Shown: positions 7,027-11,285 of the stretch, piece after piece
How the letters are laid out: each line of letters opens with the position of its first letter
How positions within the stretch are numbered: the first letter of the stretch is position 1
Source: Clostridia bacterium
Lineage (GTDB): Bacteria; Bacillota_A; Clostridia; Lachnospirales; Lachnospiraceae
DNA length: 11,285 bases
Direction of reading: 5' to 3'
Assembly: GCA_012515365.1 (NCBI GenBank)
Contig: JAAYYM010000169.1
Coordinates: 1 to 11,285, forward strand
Notes under the pieces: model-generated
What the model saw: the letters and a program-made list of their open reading frames with translations, nothing else
Database searches by the model: none
What the model was told of the DNA's origin: nothing
Translations under genes and position numbers: made by a program

Positions 7027-8337
7027 ATGTGGGCTTATGAAAGTGTATTTTATCAAATATATCCGTTGGGATTTTGCGGAGCACCATTTGAGAATGATGG
7101 GAATTGTGTAAATCGCATAGCTAAGGTATCAGAGTGGATTCCTCATATTAAAAAATTGAATGCAAATGCCATTTATTTTTCACCGGTATTTGAATCAGAT
7201 ACACATGGTTATAATACGAGAGATTATATGAAAATAGATGTTCGTCTAGGGACAAATGAGCAGTTTAAGGAAGTGTGCCATGCGCTTCATGAAGCGGGAA
7301 TCAAAGTAGTGCTGGATGGAGTGTTCAATCATGTCGGACGAGGTTTTTGGGCCTTTCAGGATGTACTTAAAAATCGCGAAAACTCTCCTTTTAAGGATTG
7401 GTTCTATATTCATTTTGATGGCAACTCAAACTATAATGACGGGTTGTGGTATGAAGGCTGGGAAGGGAACTTTGATCTGGTTAAATTAAATTTAAGAAAT
7501 GAGGCTGTAATTGAACATATATTACTAGCAGTCAGCTTTTGGATTGATGAATTTGACATTGATGGATTAAGACTGGATGTTGCGTACTGTCTGGATCGTG
7601 ATTTTGTAAAACGTCTTAGAGGGCATTGTGATCAGAAGAAACAAGATTTCTTCCTGATAGGTGAGCTTTTGCATGGAGACTATAATCAGTTTGTCAATGA
7701 TGAAATGCTTCATTCGGCAACAAATTATGAATGCTATAAAGGATTGTTTTCAAGCTTTAACAGTATGAATATGTTTGAAATTGTACATTCGCTGCTTCGT
7801 CAGTTTGGACCGGAACAATGGACTTTATATAAAGGAAAACATTTGCTGTCATTTGTTGACAATCATGACGTCAGCCGTATTGCAAGCAATCTGAATCAGG
7901 CAGACCATTTACCTTTGATTTATGCATTGCAATTCGGAATGCCTGGTATTCCATGTGTGTACTATGGAAGTGAATGGGGAGCAAAGGCAAATAAAAGTGA
8001 AGGAGATCCTGCGTTGCGGGCATGTTTTGCAGAGCCGATCGAGAATGATCTGACGAACTGGATCGAGAAACTGGCAGAAGTCAAAAGGAATTCCAAAGCA
8101 CTTAACTATGGAAGTTTTCGTTCAGTGGTACTGACAAATCAACAATGTATATTTGAGCGCTGCTATGAGGATGAGCGTATCTTGATTGCAATCAATGCAT
8201 CTGATCAGGATTATACGGCGCATTTTGATGCAGGCTGTGGATGTGCAGTGGATTTGCTTACAGATGAACCGTATGATTTTGGAGGTGGTTCATTTCTCAA
8301 GAAATATAGTGCCATGTTTTTGAAAACAGAACATTAA
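7027..8337 (+). CDS. GH13 alpha-amylase family hydrolase, cytoplasmic (cyclomaltodextrinase/neopullulanase-like)
   Basis: This 436-residue protein has the four conserved GH13 regions: DGVFNH (97-102), GLRLDVA (180-186) with nucleophile D184, general acid E213 in IGELL, and FVDNHD (276-281) with the third acid D281. The stretch 'GRGFWAFQDVLKN...FKDWF' (104-126) and the VKLNLRN element (152-158) resemble the cyclomaltodextrinase/neopullulanase group, which acts on short alpha-1,4-glucans and cyclodextrins. It lacks the N-terminal domain common in that group, starting straight into the barrel, and has no signal peptide, so it should degrade imported maltodextrins in the cytoplasm. Residues 360-436 form the usual short C-terminal beta domain. 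No transporter or regulator gene lies beside it. The family is certain; the exact substrate is inferred. Confidence 0.9.
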   Translation: MWAYESVFYQIYPLGFCGAPFENDGNCVNRIAKVSEWIPHIKKLNANAIYFSPVFESDTHGYNTRDYMKIDVRLGTNEQFKEVCHALHEAGIKVVLDGVFNHVGRGFWAFQDVLKNRENSPFKDWFYIHFDGNSNYNDGLWYEGWEGNFDLVKLNLRNEAVIEHILLAVSFWIDEFDIDGLRLDVAYCLDRDFVKRLRGHCDQKKQDFFLIGELLHGDYNQFVNDEMLHSATNYECYKGLFSSFNSMNMFEIVHSLLRQFGPEQWTLYKGKHLLSFVDNHDVSRIASNLNQADHLPLIYALQFGMPGIPCVYYGSEWGAKANKSEGDPALRACFAEPIENDLTNWIEKLAEVKRNSKALNYGSFRSVVLTNQQCIFERCYEDERILIAINASDQDYTAHFDAGCGCAVDLLTDEPYDFGGGSFLKKYSAMFLKTEH

Positions 8338-8345
8338 TAAAAACG

Positions 8346-8369
8346 AATGATTTGTTTGTGCAAATTATT
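8346..8369. other. Inverted repeat touching the chemoreceptor -35 box
   Basis: AATGATTTG (8346-8354) and CAAATTATT (8361-8369) form a 9-bp stem with one G-U pair and a 6-base loop. No T-run follows, so it is a poor terminator for the GH13 gene. Its right arm ends on the first bases of the -35 of the next gene, so it could be an operator. Confidence 0.3.
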
Positions 8370-8396
8370 GACTGCAATGCATAATCATATTAAAAT
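8368..8396 (+). promoter_or_regulatory. Sigma-A promoter of the chemoreceptor gene
   Basis: TTGACT (8368-8373), 17 bases, TAAAAT (8391-8396). It resembles the housekeeping type, not a flagellar sigma-28 promoter. The ribosome site AAAGGAG is at 8418-8424. Confidence 0.6.
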
Positions 8397-8431
8397 AATT
8401 AACAGATTATACAAAACAAAGGAGAATCAAT

Positions 8432-10141
8432 ATGAGTGAATATGGCGAAAAGAAGAAGGATAAAGTTTCATCACTTCAATCAATGAAGACTAGAATTATG
8501 ATAACTGTTATCGGGACATGTATTATATCAGTTGTTCTATGTTTTTTGCTGATCATTCCGAAATGCAAAACTACATTGCAGGAAACAACACAAGAGTATA
8601 TGTTAACGATAGCATCTTCTTATCGTACTATTATTGATGCTGAGTCAGATAATACTGCGGATCTGGATGCTCTTTATACAGAGTTCCTATCGCAGGTAAA
8701 AGTAAATGGAATTGATTCTTCTTATGCTTATCTGGTGAGTGCTGATGGAACTATGTTGTACCACCCGAATGCCGACAAAATCGGAAGTCCGGTAGAAAAT
8801 GAAGTGGTTACACGTCTTGTCAAAGATATTTCACAGGGGAACATACCCAATGATGCAGTAACAGAGTATTTGTATAAAGGTACCATCAAATATGCAGGAT
8901 ATGCTCTTACTAAAAACAATGAAATTCTCGTGGTAACAGCTGATGAAGCAGATATTATGTCTCCGATCAATCAAATAGAAAACAGAGGAATTATTATCAG
9001 TATATTTGTCATGCTGCTTTTGGGCGTATGCTCATTCCTTCTTTCAGGTGTTATGGTGAAGCCGTTGGAAATGCTGACTAGAATTATTAATGACACTGCC
9101 GATTTTAATTTCAGGAAGAATCCAGAAAGTGACAAGATCTGCAGCCGAGGAGATGAAACCGGAGTAATGGGACGCGCGATACGCGATATGCGTGCCAGAC
9201 TTAGAGATATGGTCAGAGATATCGAAAATGCAGGTGCCAAAATCACGGATAACGTGAATGAACTTCAGGATGTTACGAATGTTGTAAATAGTATGTGTAC
9301 AGATAATTCAGCAACTACACAGGAACTGGCAGCAGGCATGGAAGAAACTGCTGCAACGACCGAAACAATTTATGGAAATATTTCTTATATGAAAACAGGT
9401 GCAAATGATATAGAGACATTGTCAATCGATGGAGAGCAGCTTTCTAATGATGTTATGAACAGAGCACAGGCACTGCGTGAAACAACAATGGAGGCAAGTC
9501 GCAAAACGAAACAAATTTATGAATCCGTCAAGACGAAAGCAGACCACGCGATTGAAGGTTCAAAAGCAGTTGATAAGATTAATGAGTTGACAGAGGCAAT
9601 TATGGCAGTTTCTTCACAGACTAGTTTATTAGCATTGAATGCCAGTATTGAAGCAGCAAGGGCAGGAGAAGCCGGACGAGGATTTGCAGTTGTTGCTACA
9701 GAAATCGGAAATCTTGCTGAACAGACTTCAAGGGCAGTTTCAGATATCAATTCCATTGTAGGTGAGGTCAATGGTGCAGTAGGAAATATGTCAGAATGTC
9801 TGGAAGAAACAACCAACTTTTTAGAGCAGACAGTATTGAATGATTATAATGAATTCTTACAGGTTAGTGATCAATATAATCAGGATGCAAATGTATTCAA
9901 AAACAGTATGAATGATATTCATGAATCGATTGGAAGTCTGACTGCATCCATCACTACAATTGCAGATGCATTATCGGGAATTAATTCTACTGTTGGGGAA
10001 TCAACAGTGGGCGTTACTGAGATTGCAGGAAAAACGACAGATATGGTTGGAAAGACAAGCCAGTCTTATGATTTGGTTGCAGAAAGTCTTGAATGTGTGA
10101 AACAATTGAAAGAAATTGTGAATCAGTTCCTTCTTTCATAG
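8432..10141 (+). CDS. Methyl-accepting chemotaxis protein (membrane receptor)
   Basis: This 569-residue protein has the classic receptor layout. A short charged N-terminus is followed by membrane helix 1 (about 23-43), an outer sensor domain (44-186), membrane helix 2 (187-208), a HAMP linker (about 209-262) and a long cytoplasmic coiled-coil signalling domain. The hairpin tip is the highly conserved block around 394-424 ([17 protein letters not shown] and GRGFAVVA), which contacts CheA and CheW. The sensor stretch [15 protein letters not shown] (98-112) is typical of Cache domains, which bind small molecules such as amino or organic acids; the ligand cannot be told. There is no C-terminal pentapeptide for CheR/CheB. 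It implies a chemotaxis system encoded elsewhere. A GDSL-type lipoprotein gene follows after 42 bases with no terminator between, so the two may be co-transcribed. Confidence 0.93.
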   Translation: MSEYGEKKKDKVSSLQSMKTRIMITVIGTCIISVVLCFLLIIPKCKTTLQETTQEYMLTIASSYRTIIDAESDNTADLDALYTEFLSQVKVNGIDSSYAYLVSADGTMLYHPNADKIGSPVENEVVTRLVKDISQGNIPNDAVTEYLYKGTIKYAGYALTKNNEILVVTADEADIMSPINQIENRGIIISIFVMLLLGVCSFLLSGVMVKPLEMLTRIINDTADFNFRKNPESDKICSRGDETGVMGRAIRDMRARLRDMVRDIENAGAKITDNVNELQDVTNVVNSMCTDNSATTQELAAGMEETAATTETIYGNISYMKTGANDIETLSIDGEQLSNDVMNRAQALRETTMEASRKTKQIYESVKTKADHAIEGSKAVDKINELTEAIMAVSSQTSLLALNASIEAARAGEAGRGFAVVATEIGNLAEQTSRAVSDINSIVGEVNGAVGNMSECLEETTNFLEQTVLNDYNEFLQVSDQYNQDANVFKNSMNDIHESIGSLTASITTIADALSGINSTVGESTVGVTEIAGKTTDMVGKTSQSYDLVAESLECVKQLKEIVNQFLLS

Positions 10142-10169
10142 TAAAGTTTATATTTGTAGAATTAATTGT

Positions 10170-10176
10170 AAGGGGT
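10170..10176 (+). promoter_or_regulatory. Ribosome binding site that fixes a TTG start
   Basis: AAGGGGT lies 7 bases before the TTG at 10184. Starting at the next in-frame ATG (codon 17) would destroy the lipoprotein signal peptide, so TTG is favoured. The site resembles that of the other TTG-started gene (3159-3167). Confidence 0.6.
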
Positions 10177-10183
10177 ACGTAAA

Positions 10184-11179
10184 TTGAAAAAAAGATTTTT
10201 TTTATTATGTTCAGTTATCCTACTGTTAGGTATGACAGGCTGTCAAAAAAACAAGCCAGATAGTGAGATGCCGGAATTATCGATTTCTATGCATGGGGAA
10301 ATCAATCACCAGGAAGCGGGCTCACATGACGGAGAATGGAAGCAGACCTTGTTTCCTAGAATTGTAGTCTGGGGAGACAGTTTGAGTGAAGGTACAGGGG
10401 GAAACGGTGTGACTTATCCGGATGTGCTTGCTCAATTATCCGGATGTGAAGTACACAACTATGGAGTCTATGCTGAAAAAACTGCGTGTATTGCGGGCAG
10501 ACAGGGCGCAATGGAAGAATATGTGCAGCCGTTTACAATCCCAGCAGACCTGACGCCTGTTCCGGTTCGTATTGAGAATGAAAATGGTGATTATGATGAA
10601 TTACTTGTCTTTGGAGATGCAGGCATTAATCCTTGTGTTATAGGAGATGTCGAAGGTACTCTGACGATGGATAAAGAGGATGGTACCCGTTATTTTACGA
10701 GAAGTGAAGTGGGGGAAGAAGTATCGCTCACTGAGCTTACACTGCTCGAAACTTTTGCGATGCGTGATAAGAAAAAAGATGATGTTCTTGTTATTTTTCT
10801 TGGAACAAATGATAAACCTGGTGTAGCACAAATGAAGGATATCATTGCGCAGCAGAGAGAAATGATAGACTATGTCGGCACAGATCGGTATGTGGTGATT
10901 TCTTATACTTATAAAGGCTGGATCCCGGAAATCGAGGAAGTGAATCAGGTATTGGCTGATGAGTACAAAGAACATTATCTGGATGTCAGAACTTATTTAC
11001 TTGGTGATGCACTAAAGGATGAAGGAATAGAGCCGACTACGGGGGATCTTGCAGATATTGAAAATGGAGAAATACCGCAGAGTTTACGGTCTGACGAATC
11101 ACATGGAAATGAGATTTTTTACAGGCTGATCGGAGAAAAGCTTTATGAAAAAATGAAAGAACTTGGATATTTTGGATAA
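10184..11179 (+). CDS. SGNH/GDSL-type hydrolase, predicted lipoprotein
   Basis: This 331-residue protein starts with a lipoprotein signal: KKR, a hydrophobic core and the lipobox MTGC with C20 as lipidation site, so it should be anchored on the outer face of the membrane. The mature part has the SGNH hydrolase blocks: GDS with nucleophile S66 (block I), G94 in NYG (block II), GTND with N209 (block III), and D304-x2-H307 (block V). Such enzymes remove acyl or acetyl groups from sugars, cell-wall polymers or lipids. Between blocks II and III lies a long insert (about 110-195) with a beta-rich look, absent in small family members. The substrate is unknown. It follows a chemoreceptor gene by 42 bases and may share its transcript; a functional link is not shown. 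A strong hairpin ends the gene. Confidence 0.78.
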   Translation: MKKRFFLLCSVILLLGMTGCQKNKPDSEMPELSISMHGEINHQEAGSHDGEWKQTLFPRIVVWGDSLSEGTGGNGVTYPDVLAQLSGCEVHNYGVYAEKTACIAGRQGAMEEYVQPFTIPADLTPVPVRIENENGDYDELLVFGDAGINPCVIGDVEGTLTMDKEDGTRYFTRSEVGEEVSLTELTLLETFAMRDKKKDDVLVIFLGTNDKPGVAQMKDIIAQQREMIDYVGTDRYVVISYTYKGWIPEIEEVNQVLADEYKEHYLDVRTYLLGDALKDEGIEPTTGDLADIENGEIPQSLRSDESHGNEIFYRLIGEKLYEKMKELGYFG

Positions 11180-11181
11180 AT

Positions 11182-11228
11182 TAATACACCTGAAGAGAAA
11201 TCTAAATCTTCAGGTGTATTATTTTATC
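11182..11228 (+). terminator. Hairpin terminator after the SGNH lipoprotein gene
   Basis: A perfect 15-bp stem (11182-11196 with 11207-11221) with a 10-base loop begins 3 bases after the stop codon. The following stretch is T-rich (TTTTAT) but broken by A, so release may be less efficient than at the terminator near 3450. Confidence 0.75.
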
Positions 11229-11242
11229 ATCATGACTGTTCT

Positions 11243-11269
11243 TATCATATGATAGGAATAACATGTTAT
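11243..11269. promoter_or_regulatory. Two short palindromes, possible operator of the next gene
   Basis: TATCATATGATA (11243-11254) and ATAACATGTTAT (11258-11269) are each perfect 12-base palindromes with centres 15 bases apart. A -10-like TATGAT (11248-11253) lies in the first, but no -35 is seen. GAAGAGG at 11274-11280 looks like a ribosome site for a gene starting just past the window edge. Confidence 0.35.
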
Positions 11270-11285
11270 GAAAGAAGAGGATATA

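Noticed and set aside
8338..8431. Cyclic di-GMP or other riboswitch before the chemoreceptor gene
   Set aside because: The leader after the promoter is under 40 bases and has no recognisable aptamer core.
10601..10975. Leftward open frame of 124 codons inside the SGNH gene
   Set aside because: It is antisense to a well-supported coding frame, lacks a ribosome site and resembles nothing known.

Overview
The window looks like chromosomal DNA of a low-GC Gram-positive anaerobe, most likely a clostridial gut-type bacterium of the Lachnospiraceae. This rests on AT-rich codon use, strong AGGAG-type ribosome sites, sigma-A promoters of TTGACA/TATAAT type, two TTG starts, and protein families common there (DUF6062, the radical SAM/DUF4130 pair, an HPr-like protein without its histidine). 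The genus cannot be fixed from sequence alone. I see no insertion sequence, phage gene, CRISPR array, tRNA or rRNA. No stretch over 300 bases lacks a gene; the longest gap is 262 bases (2913-3174).

Left part (1-2912). A partial DUF6062 gene runs leftward out of the window. Divergent from it is a two-gene operon: a radical SAM protein of the 'putative DNA modification/repair' family with a helix-hairpin-helix tail, and its constant partner, a DUF4130 protein. The operon promoter carries three GAAC-N4-GTTT-like elements, two of them directly abutting, which match the Gram-positive LexA (SOS) box. This supports a DNA-damage role for an uncharacterised enzyme pair.

Middle part (2913-6905). A small HPr-like gene with its own promoter and a strong terminator is followed by a large fusion of a PD-(D/E)XK nuclease with an iron-sulfur DinG/XPD-type helicase. 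The helicase gene converges on, and overlaps by 19 bases, the gene for endonuclease IV (nfo). Four of the first six genes are therefore proven-type or predicted DNA repair genes, with the HPr-like protein sitting among them. That protein lacks the catalytic histidine but keeps the regulatory serine, as in Bacillus Crh.

Right part (6906-11285). A cytoplasmic GH13 alpha-glucan hydrolase is divergent from nfo, and the two promoters are interleaved. Then come a membrane chemotaxis receptor with its own promoter and, 42 bases downstream, a GDSL/SGNH-type lipoprotein that ends at a long perfect hairpin. The last 65 bases hold two short palindromes and a likely ribosome site for a gene starting just beyond the edge.

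The most unusual point is the SOS-like control of the radical SAM/DUF4130 pair next to an abasic-site endonuclease and a nuclease-helicase. All functions are read from motifs recognised by eye; no database search was possible.
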